From: Circinella umbellata
Lineage: Eukaryota > Mucoromycota > Mucoromycetes > Mucorales > Lichtheimiaceae
Direction: 5' to 3'
Length of the DNA stretch: 64,000 nucleotides
Assembly: GCA_025093555.1 (NCBI GenBank)
Contig: JAIWNF010000010.1
Span: 434,001 to 498,000, forward strand
This document shows, piece after piece, positions 1 to 11,717 of the stretch (positions within the stretch are counted from its first letter, which is position 1; the number at the start of each line of letters is the position of its first letter). Both the position numbers and the translations under genes were made by a program. The notes beneath the pieces are model-generated. The model had not been told where the DNA came from. It searched no databases and saw only the letters and a list, made by a program, of their open reading frames with translations.

Positions 1-1537
1 AACAGCTTCCCTTAACATAAAGTGACTAAGCCAACATTCTTTTGCAACAAAAAGTGAGAAATGCAAAGAGTTTTCTTCTTCAATATTTAAATATTACATA
101 GATCATTTATTTTTTTATTGCTAGGCGCGTGAATTTCAATAGAGAAAACAATCAGTGAATTTTAGGCAACAACTCTTAATTGAGCATTCGCTATTAAAAT
201 AATCATAAACAGTTTCTTATATTAAATTCTACCTATGAATTTATTCACTGTAACGTATAACGAAATATATAAATTTTCGTATCCATCAATAATTATATCA
301 TCAATTCTAAATGTAAGTCAGGTTTTTCAGTGGTATGTTCAAACTCCATTTATAATAATAGACATCAGTTTCATTATTTCCATCGATTTTTGATTTTATA
401 GGAATTTGAATACTGTAGAATCTCTAAATCATATGTACATTACCTCTTCTCGATTCTGAAACAACGGAGTATCTCATAATATATTCTTAGCGTTAGCTTC
501 TAGTGAAGGATTACACAAGATAATTAAAACTAGCCGATACGTAACACACTACATCAAGTTTTTTTTAAAGAAAAATAATAAACAACGGTAACGTTGTCAT
601 TTTTACCATTAACAGTGTTAAAACCAAAAATCCTAACTCAAACCAAATATTTAATCGAAAAAAAAATCTAATAGCACAATGGCATTTCTGTTTATTTGTT
701 ATACATATTAAATTCATGCTTATTACGTTTTTGATACTTGGTGAGAACTACTAAACAATCAAAAGAAATATATAACATGTCTACTACGTAGTGAAACAAT
801 AATCACGTGTACTATATAATAGCTCAATATTTCTGTTTCTTCAAATACATGTGATCGTAGTATTGGATAAATAATATAGAAGTAGTTCTCTTTGCTTTTT
901 AAATTAGTAGATATAATATATTCGACCCACAAAGAAAGCTAGGGAACGAACTCAAAAAACCTTCTCTTATTAGAACTGAATTACTGGTTACGTACATTAA
1001 ATATCTACGGTGCTTTGTTTTATACTCTATTTTTCACCCAAGCACATCCCTTTTTTACTTAGCTTATTTGATCGTGTAACATTCAAATTAGTTGGCTTAG
1101 CCATGTACATAGTACAAGAATACAACTTAACTCTAAATTTTTATTATTTTCTTCAAAGAGACAGAAAGCTCGACATTTTTTTTCTTTTTTCTGTTTACTT
1201 TATATCTTTTTATTTTTATTTACTGTTTAATCAATCTTATATTAAATAGGGCTTGGTATGCAAGAAGCGAATATACGTTACTTATAATACCAATCAAACA
1301 TTTTTTCTAAAAAAAAAAAAAAAATCTTTGGTACAAATACTATCTTCACTACTACTACTACTGCTACTACTACTTCAAGTATCCCTGCGTGGTTAAACCA
1401 ATTTTACTTCTTTTTTGTCTACTATTGAAATTGCTCTTGTCGTAAGTTGTTATAAAATAATTTTATTATTTGTACTGAATATCAAAAGACACATTATAAT
1501 ATACTGACCCAATTCATAATATTTAGAACAAAAAAAA
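1..1537. other. Intergenic, AT-rich, no gene seen
   Basis: Very AT-rich sequence with homopolymer A and T runs and a short run of ACT repeats near 1345-1375. The few open frames are short, phenylalanine/tyrosine-rich and typical of chance ORFs in AT-rich DNA. The last few hundred bases are presumably the promoter and 5' UTR of the HET-domain gene starting at 1538. I see no RNA gene or repeat family here. Confidence 0.6.
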
Positions 1538-3271
1538 ATGACGTACATTACATACGAAAAAATGCAATATAGCGACTACAAAATGGAGAGAACAATAAAC
1601 AATTTTCGTTTGGAGGATGGACGGATCGAGACATATTCTATGTCAGAAGGTATTCATCGTCACAGGCAACCGCCCAAAAAAATACCACTAATTTTGCCGA
1701 AACCCAATTTTATGCCAAGTTACCTGGTTCGTATATCTGACATGAAATTGGTTCAAGGTTCTACAATACATGAAGGATACTGCGCACTATCCTATTCATG
1801 GAATCAGTCGGGTGATATTATAAAAGATAAAACATCCGAAACCAGTCAGCGTATTGATCTAGGCAAGCACAAGATTATATTTCCAGGCAAGACTGTACGA
1901 AAAAAACCAAGAGGTCGAAAACGAATCCCACGCAAAGTCAAGTTTGTCACATTTGAGGAACTTATACAAGAAATGTGCAAGGATTTTAATATCAAGTATA
2001 TTTGGTATGATCAAATGTGCATCGATCAAGAAGACGAAACGAAAAAACATGATGAAATACATAATATGCATAAAATATATAGCAATGCATATTGTACAAT
2101 GGCATTGGTACCTGAATTAGGCACAAATATTTGGAAACCCCGGAATCGTAAAGCGCTTCACGTAAACCTCCTAAATAATAAATCTTTACGAATGTCTCAA
2201 TGGATGAAACGTTTGTGGACTTTAGAAGAGGCAATTATGTCATCCAAAATGTTTTTTGTGGGTCGCAACGTCCATTGTTGGTGGAATCGCCTAGATCAGT
2301 ACCGTTTTCCAATATGTCGCAAGGAATTCAACTTTACGGTGGCTGTTATTTTACATTATGCACACGTACGCACCAGCACCAAAGAACACGACCGCGTATT
2401 TGCCCTTGCCAGCATTTTCCCTGACATTATGAAACAAATTACAGTTGGTTACAAACAAGATATTCAAGAAATATTGATACAATTTTATGGTCTTCTAGCA
2501 AAAAAAGATCTCAGTATTCTGTGCTTTGGGCAATATACAGACGAAGATTACTTAAGCATATGTAATAACAATATCAATGATAGCAGCACAAGGGAGGAAA
2601 AATATACTATACCCATCCAAAAATATGATTTACCATCTTGGACAGGTGTTCATGGACAACATTGGAAGAGTGATACTTACAAAACGCCTTTTAAAAATTA
2701 CACTGTCATTGGAAGAGCTTTACAACTTACATGTAGTGGAGTGACAAATGATCAACATAAGGACGAAATTTCATGCCTTGATTCGATGGCACTCAAAGAT
2801 ATAGTACCCCCTCTGCCCCAACAGAGCGATGATCATTTTTGGACTCTTGTCATTTCGATACGATTACCGGATTCTAGGAATGAAAAACTTATAGAAGTTT
2901 ACACTGCGTGGAATGAACCTACCGAGCTAGGTTCTAAAGATTACAAGAAAATCAATGGAGAGCTCCGCAACTTATCATGTTTTTTTCAATTAAAAAAAAG
3001 GAACCTCCAATGGATACCTGACAACGGTGAAATTAAGCGTATCAAATTTGGTTTCCGTGATCTGGTAGAGTCGCTTAAAAACTCTGATCAATACGTACTA
3101 CTTAATGGAGTACCGTTTACATGTTCTAATGAAGATGATGAACTTATATACTATCCTATTATTAAAAAGAATGGAGACCACTACAAGGCCATTGGTTTGT
3201 GCTGGACAAGAGATGGCGAGTACGCTTTTGATGATATTACATTGGAAGAGCAGCTGTTTGAAATTCATTAA
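1538..3271 (+). CDS. HET-domain (heterokaryon incompatibility-type) protein
   Basis: Single-exon gene of 577 aa. The first 300 residues carry the HET-domain signature blocks: a YCALSYSW-like block (about aa 85-92), an IKYIWYDQMCIDQED block (about 150-165), a later KIYSNAYCTMALVPE stretch, and the RLWTLEEA and DRVFALASIFPD blocks. In filamentous ascomycetes HET proteins trigger cell death after fusion of unlike hyphae; in early-diverging fungi related proteins exist but their role is unproven. No ankyrin, NACHT or WD repeats follow; the C-terminal half has no recognised domain. No signal peptide or membrane segment is evident. The start ATG follows an A-rich leader and the frame is intact. It lies alone, upstream of HRD1 on the same strand. 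The domain call is firm; the function is inferred only. Confidence 0.85.
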   Translation: MTYITYEKMQYSDYKMERTINNFRLEDGRIETYSMSEGIHRHRQPPKKIPLILPKPNFMPSYLVRISDMKLVQGSTIHEGYCALSYSWNQSGDIIKDKTSETSQRIDLGKHKIIFPGKTVRKKPRGRKRIPRKVKFVTFEELIQEMCKDFNIKYIWYDQMCIDQEDETKKHDEIHNMHKIYSNAYCTMALVPELGTNIWKPRNRKALHVNLLNNKSLRMSQWMKRLWTLEEAIMSSKMFFVGRNVHCWWNRLDQYRFPICRKEFNFTVAVILHYAHVRTSTKEHDRVFALASIFPDIMKQITVGYKQDIQEILIQFYGLLAKKDLSILCFGQYTDEDYLSICNNNINDSSTREEKYTIPIQKYDLPSWTGVHGQHWKSDTYKTPFKNYTVIGRALQLTCSGVTNDQHKDEISCLDSMALKDIVPPLPQQSDDHFWTLVISIRLPDSRNEKLIEVYTAWNEPTELGSKDYKKINGELRNLSCFFQLKKRNLQWIPDNGEIKRIKFGFRDLVESLKNSDQYVLLNGVPFTCSNEDDELIYYPIIKKNGDHYKAIGLCWTRDGEYAFDDITLEEQLFEIH

Positions 3272-4338
3272 AACATTACCTTGTTATTTGAACTTATTAT
3301 AATATTACTATGTGAACAAAAAAATATTACCTAAAGTTCTTTTATCTGTTTGTTAGAAATAAACGCTTTTTATCAATTAAATAAAACTTATTCTATTAGT
3401 TTATTTACATTAATCATTTTATACTTTTATCAATAAAATCTGTCTATAGATATTATCTAATGTAGTGTGATAACAGAAAGATTCATCTCATCAAAGTTTC
3501 AAAAGATCTAACAATTATATCTAAAAGAAAGCGTCTTATTCATTCATTTGTTGTTAAAGCAAAGAAAAACTACGTATGGACTTTTACAATCATAACACGC
3601 TTCTTGCATCCATTCATCCTTCATAATATATGTATATATATACGCTTACATTCTAAAATCATTCAAAGCATTTTGTGAAATACATCCTATATATATTTAT
3701 AAATACAACAAAGATAATTTAGTACAAGTCGATCCAAATAATGATTGGTTTCTAATTTCCAAATTCTATTATTGTTCCTTTCCTTGATTGCTGAACTAGC
3801 CTCTTTTATTTTATTTTTTGGCATAGAAGTGTGCACCATTTTCACACAAAGATAAATAACAAGCTTGACGTTCTATATAGTTATATATATATTCGCTATT
3901 TTTGCAGTACTAAAAAAAAGAGAAAATCTTTACATATTTCAACAGTAATAAATTAAGACTATGATTATGATTATGAAATTGACTTTTTATACAAAGGCAA
4001 TAATAACCATGAAAATAACGCTAAATATGAACAAAGCGACTAAAAAAAAAAAAAAAGAAAAACGACATTAATAAATACTAAAAATAATCAAGTTGGTAAT
4101 ACTGATCAAATATTTGAAGTAGAACTGTATTATGTATATGTATGAATGAGAGGTCTTTTCTTCTTAACTGTTGTATAATAGTTATATTTAAAGTGATAAA
4201 ATATTATTATGAGAATATTCTCAAAGTAAAAAGAGTAGTTAAAGTAATGCGAATTTGGTTACACTGAAACTTATGATGATGATTGGACGAATTATAAATC
4301 CAAAAAAATGCGGCCAGTTTTTGTTTGCTCCATGCCTG

Positions 4339-4346
4339 CCACGTGG
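4339..4346. promoter_or_regulatory. CCACGTGG palindrome upstream of HRD1
   Basis: An 8-bp palindrome containing the E-box core CACGTG, about 135 bp before the HRD1 start codon. The half CCACG also resembles part of the metazoan ER-stress element. HRD1 is a known unfolded-protein-response target in other fungi, so a bZIP or bHLH site is plausible, but one motif match is weak evidence. Confidence 0.25.
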
Positions 4347-4425
4347 ATATACCAAGCGGGCCATAAGCAGGTAATTCCTTTCTCTCTCTCTTTACCTTAA
4401 ACCTTTTCACTCCTCACTCTCTTTT

Positions 4426-4457
<32 letters not shown>
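4426..4457. repeat. (GT)n(AT)n microsatellite in the HRD1 5' leader
   Basis: About 15 bp of GT dinucleotides run directly into about 17 bp of AT dinucleotides, ending some 24 bp before the HRD1 start codon. It is probably within the 5' UTR or core promoter and likely length-variable. Confidence 0.8.
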
Positions 4458-4458
<1 letters not shown>

Positions 4459-4480
4459 TTCTTTCTTTTTTTTTTCGATT

Positions 4481-7191
4481 ATGAGACTTGCCGTCTATGG
4501 CGGGGTATCTTCCCTGCTTGCACTTGGTGTCATTTTGAATGCCATGCATCAACGTTCGAACTTTTATGCTGCTTGTGTCTATTTGTCTAAATCAAGTGCT
4601 TGTATCATGGTAAATTACTCTTCCCATTCTTATTATTATTTAACGCGTACCTTTTTTTTTCAAGTAATTTTTTTTTTGTAACTAATATGAAATTATAATA
4701 TAGATTTTATTAAACATGGGCTTATTATTAGCTATATGTTTCGGTAAGACTTTACAAGCTATTTTCTTTGGTGCCCTTCGAGCCATTGAAGTAGAGGTAC
4801 GTTAATTAAAAAAGTGTGGGGTTGAAAATAACCATTCTCACTTATCCATTCATTTATCAAAAATAGCACTTGTATGAACGATCGTGGTATGCCGTGACAG
4901 AAACATGTTTAGCAATGACAATATTTCGTCAAGAATTCAATTTACAGTTTGTCTTTGTATTTACAACACTCTTGTTCTTAAAAATCTTTCATTGGTTATG
5001 CCAAGATAGAGTGGAATTTGTAAGTTGTTATACTAACTTCTTCTTATTATTATTATTATTGAGTGGGGTTCAATTGAATTTAGGGAAGGGAGAATGCATA
5101 ATATTAAAAGTTGAGTAATTAATATTATAATAGATGGAACAATCACCATCGAATCGCGTTACATTCCATGTTCGTATGGTCAATCTTATGGCGTTGTTGT
5201 TTATTATTGACTGTGTATTAGCACGACATGCTATTAATATTACGTTAACAAAAGGTCCAAATATGATGGTTATGTTTGGTTTTGAGGTAGATATATATAC
5301 ATATATATGTATTGAAAAAAAAAAAGGGACGAAGATAAAGTAGTAGTATCATAAAAAGTGAGAGAGGGAGATTAACGTTGTGATTATTATTATTTAATTT
5401 GTTAGTATACAATTTTGATATGTACAATAATGTCAACGATTGGAAAATATATTTTAAATGTTGTTGATATGCGTAGTGAAGAACCATGGGAAGGAAAATC
5501 AATGTATGTTTTTTATTTGGATTTATTAACAGGTAAATTAGTACTCTTTCACTATTTATATGAAATAATGTAGGGGAAAAAGACTAATGAATTATTTTAT
5601 TTTTGAAATGATAGACTTTTTAAAGTTGATTACCTATTTGATCTTCTTTTTCTTTATTTGTTATTATTATCAATTACCAATACATATCATTCGTGATGTT
5701 TATGTGACATTCCGATCATTTATTCAAAAATGCAGAGATTTATATCGTTATCGTCGAGCTACACGGAATATGAACGAATTATACCCTAATGCAACAGCTG
5801 ATGATTTTGCACGTATGAATGATAGTACTTGTATTATTTGTAGAGAAGAAATGCAAGTAACACCTACTGGTGACAATAATGATAATAATAACGATAATAA
5901 CAATAACAATCAGCAGCAACAGCAACAAAATATGGATCAACCCAAAAAGTTACCTTGTGGTCATATTTTCCATTTCCATTGTCTTCGAAGTTGGTTAGAA
6001 CGACAACAAAGTTGTCCAACATGGTAATTTTATTTTATTTTTAAGAGGCATAGAAATAAAGAAAGTGCATGGAAGGATAATATAAGATGGGACTAATAAT
6101 AAATCATATTAAAATTTAGTCGTCGATCTGTTTTGGCTGATAATAATGGAAATAGATCATCACCACAACAAAATGGTGGACAACCGCAACCACAACCACA
6201 ACCCCCATTATTCAATCCCAATAATAACAATAATAATAATAATAATAACGGTGGTGGTGGACAAGATGGTTTTCCAATGGGTCAACCCCTTGAAAATAAT
6301 ATACATTATCCTACTACTAATACAACAACTGCTACTACTCCTGTAGCACAACAACAGCAACCTATGCATGGAGTACCATATCAACAGCAGCAGCAGCAAT
6401 CATTTGGTATATTAACTCCAGATCAATCTTCATGGGTAACATCGTCAGCAGCAGGACCTGGGATGATTCCACTCATACCATTATCTGGTGGATCCATTCC
6501 TTCATTCAGTACTAGTTCTACGAATGGATCAAATAATATTAATATAAGTAATAATTCATCACAACAATCTTCATTACCTGAATCATTGACAGAAGAAGAT
6601 TTACGAATTTTATCAACCACAACAAGAGATGCAATGGAACAACGTTTACGAATATTAGATACTGTTCAAAATCAAATATTTCATAGTATGCAAGTGTTGA
6701 CTCAAGCATTGAGTGTATTTCCTGTAAATGACATTAATAATACCACTACAAATAACGACAATAACAATAATAATGATAATACCAATACAACACCAACAAC
6801 ATCACCACCATCTACTACCACCAATATTAATGATACATCATCACCATTTATGGCGACTTCAAGTTCAGATACTGCACCTGATTCACTGATCTATGATGAG
6901 ATGACAACAACTGATGTTACTACTCCAACTACTACTTTGACCTCACAGCAATCTAAAACGGTTGCACCTTTATTAACTCCATCTTCTCTTTCTCCTTCTT
7001 CTACTACGGTTGAATCCAGTATAAATAATCAAGGAGTATCATCTTCTATTGAACAACAACCATATGATAACAATGACGATGATATATCATCAAGTCGACG
7101 AAGAAAAGGAAAAATGCCTGAACAAGTTGGATCAAATTTCAATAATAGATATTCGGTTGAATCTGATGAAGAGGATAATAATGATGAATAA
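4481..7191 (+). CDS. HRD1: HRD1/synoviolin-type ER membrane RING-H2 E3 ubiquitin ligase
   Basis: Seven exons: 4481-4609, 4704-4796, 4867-5019, 5134-5286, 5406-5532, 5615-6023, 6120-7191, joining in frame to 711 aa. The N-terminal third is multi-spanning membrane sequence, as in Hrd1, the ERAD ligase that forms the retrotranslocation channel. Exon 6 ends and exon 7 begins inside the RING-H2: ligands run CIIC, CGH, HFHC and CPTC, followed by RR. A 38-residue spacer between the second and third zinc ligands carries Asn/Gln runs, whereas the animal protein has about 12 residues there. The last roughly 330 residues are disordered and rich in N, Q, S, T and P. The start at 4481 opens with MRLAVYGG and goes straight into the first membrane span. 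All six introns are GT-AG. The gene converges on MBP1. Family assignment is confident. Confidence 0.93.
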
Positions 7192-7543
7192 TAATCAAAA
7201 CTTTCACTGCTTCCCCCCCCCCAAAAAAAAAGTTTGGACGATAGTTGCTTGTATATTAATATATATATTCTTATGTATATATTATATAAAAAAAAATAAT
7301 GATGAAAAAAAAAGTGTATAAAAACGTATGCTGTATTTGTATTTGCGTGTGTTTGTGAGAAATTTGTGAAGCTTTATACAAAAAAGAAATATATATATAA
7401 AAAATATAGAGAAAGAGAGAACGGAATATGGCATATAAAAACGAATCGAGATGTAAAACAGAAATGAATAGGATAAGTGGAAGTAATATGTATTATATAA
7501 AAGTTATATGAAAAAAGAGATAAATTTCTTTTTCTTTCTGTTA
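7192..7543. other. Convergent 3' region between HRD1 and MBP1
   Basis: About 350 bp of AT-rich sequence with A-runs and TA repeats. It must hold the 3' UTRs and polyadenylation signals of the two convergent genes. No gene is seen. Confidence 0.6.
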
Positions 7544-8021
7544 TCAATTGACTGGTGTGGTGACAGCACTTGTATTAGGTGGATAAGATGTTTCACTGTT
7601 ATTACTAGGTCGTCCTTCTTGTGATGATAGTGTATCATTTTCCAAAGTTGTAGTATTTGATGGTGCAACCGTGGTTGAAATAGTAGGTACCATAGTTACT
7701 ATAGGTGATGGTGAAGTCGTTGATGGTAAACCTTCCGAAAATGCCCCTTGTCGTCGTATTTTCTCCATAAATCCAATCACTCTTGCTAAATCCAAGTCTG
7801 GTGGATCACTTTCAATAGCCAATGTTAAGGGCTCAACTAGATCATCGATCTTCTCAATAGGTAAATTACAACAAGCTGCGATTAATCGTTTACATTGTAA
7901 TTCCTTTTCTGCAGATTGTGCTTTCAATCCTTGTAATTCCGTTCGTAAATCTTGATCATTCTGTGTATAACTAGCAATACGAGACTCCAATAATTTGATT
8001 TGATGCTCTAATTGCTGTGCT

Positions 8022-8057
<36 letters not shown>

Positions 8058-10233
8058 GTTCCTTCTCCTTTTTGTTGTTGTTGACTATTTTCAGGTGTAG
8101 GTGGTAAAAATAAAGCATCGATATTTTGCTTTTCGTCAATTTCATCTATGGCTGTGGTATTATTGGCTGGTAAAGCAGTAGATATACCATCCCATTCACC
8201 TTGAAGAGCTACTTGTAAATTACGAATTTTTTGTTGTGCTTCAACTAATTGTTGAGATTGTGTTTGTTTATCTTCCAACGCTTTTCGTGTTGTTTCCAAT
8301 TCTTTGGTAGCAGCATCCAATTCGTCTTGAATCGATTTCAATTCTTGATCACGCTGACTCAGTTGAGAGCCATATTCTTCGTCTAATGCATCCACGATCT
8401 TTTGAACAGCTATTTTATTTCAATTGTAATTAATTACCTCACCCAATTTATCCTGACTCTTTTATATATCAAAAATAAAACATTTAAAACTTACTTGATA
8501 CAATTTCTCGACCACGTTCACTAGGTTCAACAGGTTCTTTTGATTGTTGTTTTTGTTCCTCAGTTCCAGATTCCTATTAGGAGTCATGTAAAATCATTAT
8601 TGATAAATAATAACAACAACAACAAATTATATCAAATTCCACCCGCCCCAAATCTTTTGCCCCAAAAGGTCTTTTTTTTTCATTTTAGACATTTACCTGA
8701 ACTTCATTTGGGCTGGACAATGCATAATCATCTGATGCCAGTCCCACATTATTCTCTGTTGTTTTTTTCGCGCCTGCACGAGTAAGCAGTTTGACAATTT
8801 CATCACATTCTAGTTGAGCCACAATATTTAATGCTGTATCTCCTCGTTCATCTTGCCAATCCAAAATTGATGCTGCTGCAGGATAAGAAACAATACCGTG
8901 TAATAAATGATGCATATAATAAATGGCCGCCTGTGTCCGACCATGAATTCCAGATGTTAATGCTGCATGATGCAAAACAGATCGCTTCTTTTGATCAACA
9001 ACTGTCAATGTATTACTGAGTGCTGATAAAATAGTCGGAAAAGTGTTGTTATCAAACGAATTCGTCACCATAACACTTCGCATTAATGGTGTTTCTCCGG
9101 CGTAATTAACACAAGCTGGATTGGCTCCTTTGGAAACTAATAATTGTACAATGGTAACACGAGCTAATGCAGTGGCCCAATGTAACGCTGTATTACCTTG
9201 TTCATCAATAATTAAGTTGATATCAAAAGCATGACTGGATTGTTGAAGTAATTCAGGTATATGATCTGGATCGTCTGATAAGAATATGGCCATCAGCAGA
9301 TTACGATGTTCATCACTGGATGTTCTTGGCATAGGATATTGCTGCTGCTGTTGCTGTTGATGTTGTTGTTGGTAATAATAGGGTTGAGGTGAACTAGCAC
9401 CATTATTAGAGGAAGTGGTTATTGATCCACCACCAGAAGCAATTTTTTGTTTTTTTCGTCCTGAAGTTGAATTAGAATGATCATCAGCACCACGTCTTGG
9501 TGTTCCTGCTCTATGTATTGGTGAACCAGCTGACATGGGTGAACCAGGATGATTATAATAAGGTGATCCGGGCGTTTGAGTTTGTTGTTGTTGTTGTTGT
9601 TGTTTCTGTGAAGCAGTGGCAGCTGCTGCTGCTGCTGCTCTATTATTCGCTCGTGTTGCATTACGCTGTTGATTATTTAACTTACGTTGGGCTGCTACAG
9701 CTTGTTCTTTTGTTGGTATCTGATCATCGTCGTCATTACCTCCTAATGGTTGTTGATAATCCACAATACATTTCAATACATCCAATACACCATAACGTTC
9801 TGCTAATTCCCGTCCTTTGTCCAATGGAATCCTAAAAAACATAAGAATATAGTTGCGTGAAAAAGTGAATAATGATATCACGCGACATTTTCAAAATAAG
9901 AATATTAATAAAACGCGCGCATTCTCATTTGTTTTATAAAAAAAAAGTAGTAATAAAGCCATAAAATAAATTGAAAGAGGGAAGATTTTATGAAATTTAC
10001 CAAGTGCCTTGAAACTTGCCATAACCACCTTGTACTTTTTCATGTTCTCCAGTTAATACTTCACGTTCTAAAATTTTCGTTCGTTTTCCTTTTTCTATGC
10101 CTGCTACTTTAAGGATTTGTGTTGCATTCATATATGAATCATTTCTTCTTCGCATCACTACGACATCTTGAACAACTGTTTCGTATACTTGTACACCAGA
10201 ATAAGTCGCTGAATATATTTTGTTGTCTGTCAT
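7544..10233 (-). CDS. MBP1: MBP1/SWI4-type APSES-ankyrin transcription factor (MBF DNA-binding subunit)
   Basis: Four exons on the minus strand: 10233-10001, 9831-8697, 8573-8495 and 8409-7544, giving 770 aa in frame. Residues about 5-110 form an APSES/KilA-N winged-helix domain, with the conserved YSGVQVYE start, a [19 protein letters not shown] block and a [17 protein letters not shown] block split by intron 1. A Gln/Ala/Asn-rich linker follows, then ankyrin repeats (for example a [14 protein letters not shown] block and an [12 protein letters not shown] block). The last exon is a long Gln/Glu-rich coiled coil with a poly-Ser run and a Ser/Thr tail. This matches fungal Mbp1/Res proteins, which with Swi6-type partners drive G1/S genes through MCB/SCB elements. 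MCB- and SCB-like motifs lie about 320-370 bp upstream of the start. MBP1 rather than SWI4 is my choice from overall look only. Confidence 0.9.
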
Positions 10234-10553
10234 TATTTACTATTATTATCGTTCGTTGTTACTGTTATCGATGTTTAATGACCAAAGCATGTATATTCAA
10301 CAACAGAGGTATTGTATATATATATATATATATGGATATTAAAACGAGGAAAAAGTTGGTTTATGATAAATATTATATGAAGTTAATAAAAAAGGAAAAG
10401 AGCGAGAGAGAAATAGAGGAGATAGTTTAGAGTTGCACAGCCTCACGAGGTCAAAGGGAGTGAATTAAATAATAAAAAAAAAAAAGAGAGAGAGAGAGAG
10501 AGAGAGCGTAGAGAAGAGAAACGAAAAATGCAAAAAACACACTACATATTTAT

Positions 10554-10559
10554 ACGCGT
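10554..10559. promoter_or_regulatory. MCB-like element (ACGCGT) upstream of MBP1
   Basis: Exact match to the MluI cell-cycle box bound by MBF, about 320 bp upstream of the MBP1 start codon. ACGCGT also occurs at least three more times elsewhere in the window, in places that need not be regulatory, so the match alone is not decisive. Confidence 0.35.
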
Positions 10560-10597
10560 CTTTCGAAAATTATATTTTCGATTGTACCCACTTTTTT

Positions 10598-10604
10598 TTT
10601 CGCG
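10598..10604 (-). promoter_or_regulatory. SCB-like element (CGCGAAA on the minus strand)
   Basis: TTTCGCG on the plus strand reads CGCGAAA on the minus strand, matching the yeast SCB consensus CRCGAAA. It lies about 40 bp upstream of the ACGCGT motif, within the same MBP1 promoter. The pairing with an MCB-like site in an otherwise AT-rich region is what makes it worth listing. Confidence 0.3.
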
Positions 10605-11717
10605 CGTTGCAATTCAATGGGTCGGGAATATTTATATTATAACTCCACATAATGAGATAGTAATAAGTGAAACCATAAAACGATGTTAAGTAGTTGTTTT
10701 TACCCATGATTGTGTATTCTTTCTAAAATTATAAAAAAGTAAACAAGATCAATAGACAACAACCCCCGCCAAGGGAGTTATTATAATAGAAAATTCTTTA
10801 TGGATATTAACGTCGCCTATATAATAAAGTACAAAGCATGAATAGCCTTCAAATAACATAACTACCAAATTGATACTCGTTGGCATAGCAACTCATTAAA
10901 CTATCCATTAACAACTACCAAAGTAGTGACAATCTACTTTCTTTATTCTGTTCCCTAGAAGCATTAATATATAATTTTAGTAATTACTAAGCAATAAGAT
11001 AGAATTAATAATAAGTTTAGTAGGTGGAACTAATGACTATATAATTGGAGATGGGAAAGGGATGTTTATTATACATAAGCTTAAAAAGTACATACATTGT
11101 TGTGATGTATATGTCATCTATTATACAATATAATACATTACAATAGGAAAAGTAATTGTCGTAGATATATAGTATGTACATAGAAAGGTAATCACTCATC
11201 TATTACAACGTTATATGTACTATTAAATATGAAACATGCAGGTATCTATGTATACCACCACTTCTTTGGAAGAGCTATTAATCATCGAGCAAAATGAGTA
11301 TATAAATTGTGTTCCCTTTATTAATTTATATGTTACTGATACATATGTAATTTATGTCATACATAATTTTTTTTTAAATACATTACCAGCAGAGCAGCAG
11401 TATAAACGCGCTCCTTGGTTTTCCATTGAAATAAAAAGAAAAGATCGGCCAAGTCACTCTTCTACAGTTATCAATAAAAAATGGCGCGGTCGTGTCTTTA
11501 TTCAACTCTTTTACATAGTTGCTGTAACTTTGCTTGAATATATTGAATCAAAACAATAAACGTGATAATTTGATACTGGGGATCTTTATAAAAACCTTCA
11601 CTAAGTAAATTCTTCGTACCTCGTCCTTTTTTTGTATCTCATTATATATCACTATCACATATTTTAGTCATTCAATTCAAAGAAAAAAAATTCTAAATTC
11701 ATAATAATGTATCCAAT

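Larger units (their letters stand above)
3272..4480. other. Intergenic region, HET 3' end to HRD1 promoter
   Basis: Contains AATAAA-like signals just after the HET stop (around 3357-3382), then AT-rich DNA without a credible gene. Toward the HRD1 start it includes a slightly GC-richer patch (about 4300-4380) with a CCACGTGG palindrome, then a CT-rich and a GT/AT microsatellite leader. A minus-strand frame at 4207-4410 is open but has no recognisable domain. Confidence 0.5.
10234..11717. other. Intergenic, MBP1 promoter and beyond
   Basis: The first 400 bp upstream of MBP1 contain a TA microsatellite (about 10311-10332), an AG microsatellite (about 10484-10506) and the CpG-rich motifs listed separately. 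The rest is AT-rich. An open frame at 11236-11559 has no domain or intron logic and I do not call it a gene. The last bases hold the 3' end of the aldo/keto reductase gene. Confidence 0.5.

Noticed and set aside
4207..4410. 67-codon minus-strand frame upstream of HRD1
   Set aside because: Overlaps the presumed promoter, has no family features and is probably incidental.
9497..9835. 112-codon plus-strand frame opposite the MBP1 linker
   Set aside because: It is the antisense of the Gln/Ala/Asn-rich repeats of MBP1; valine/leucine runs come from reading CAA/AAC repeats backward.
11236..11559. 107-codon plus-strand frame
   Set aside because: No domain, signal or splice logic; composition fits AT-rich noise beside the aldo/keto reductase gene end.
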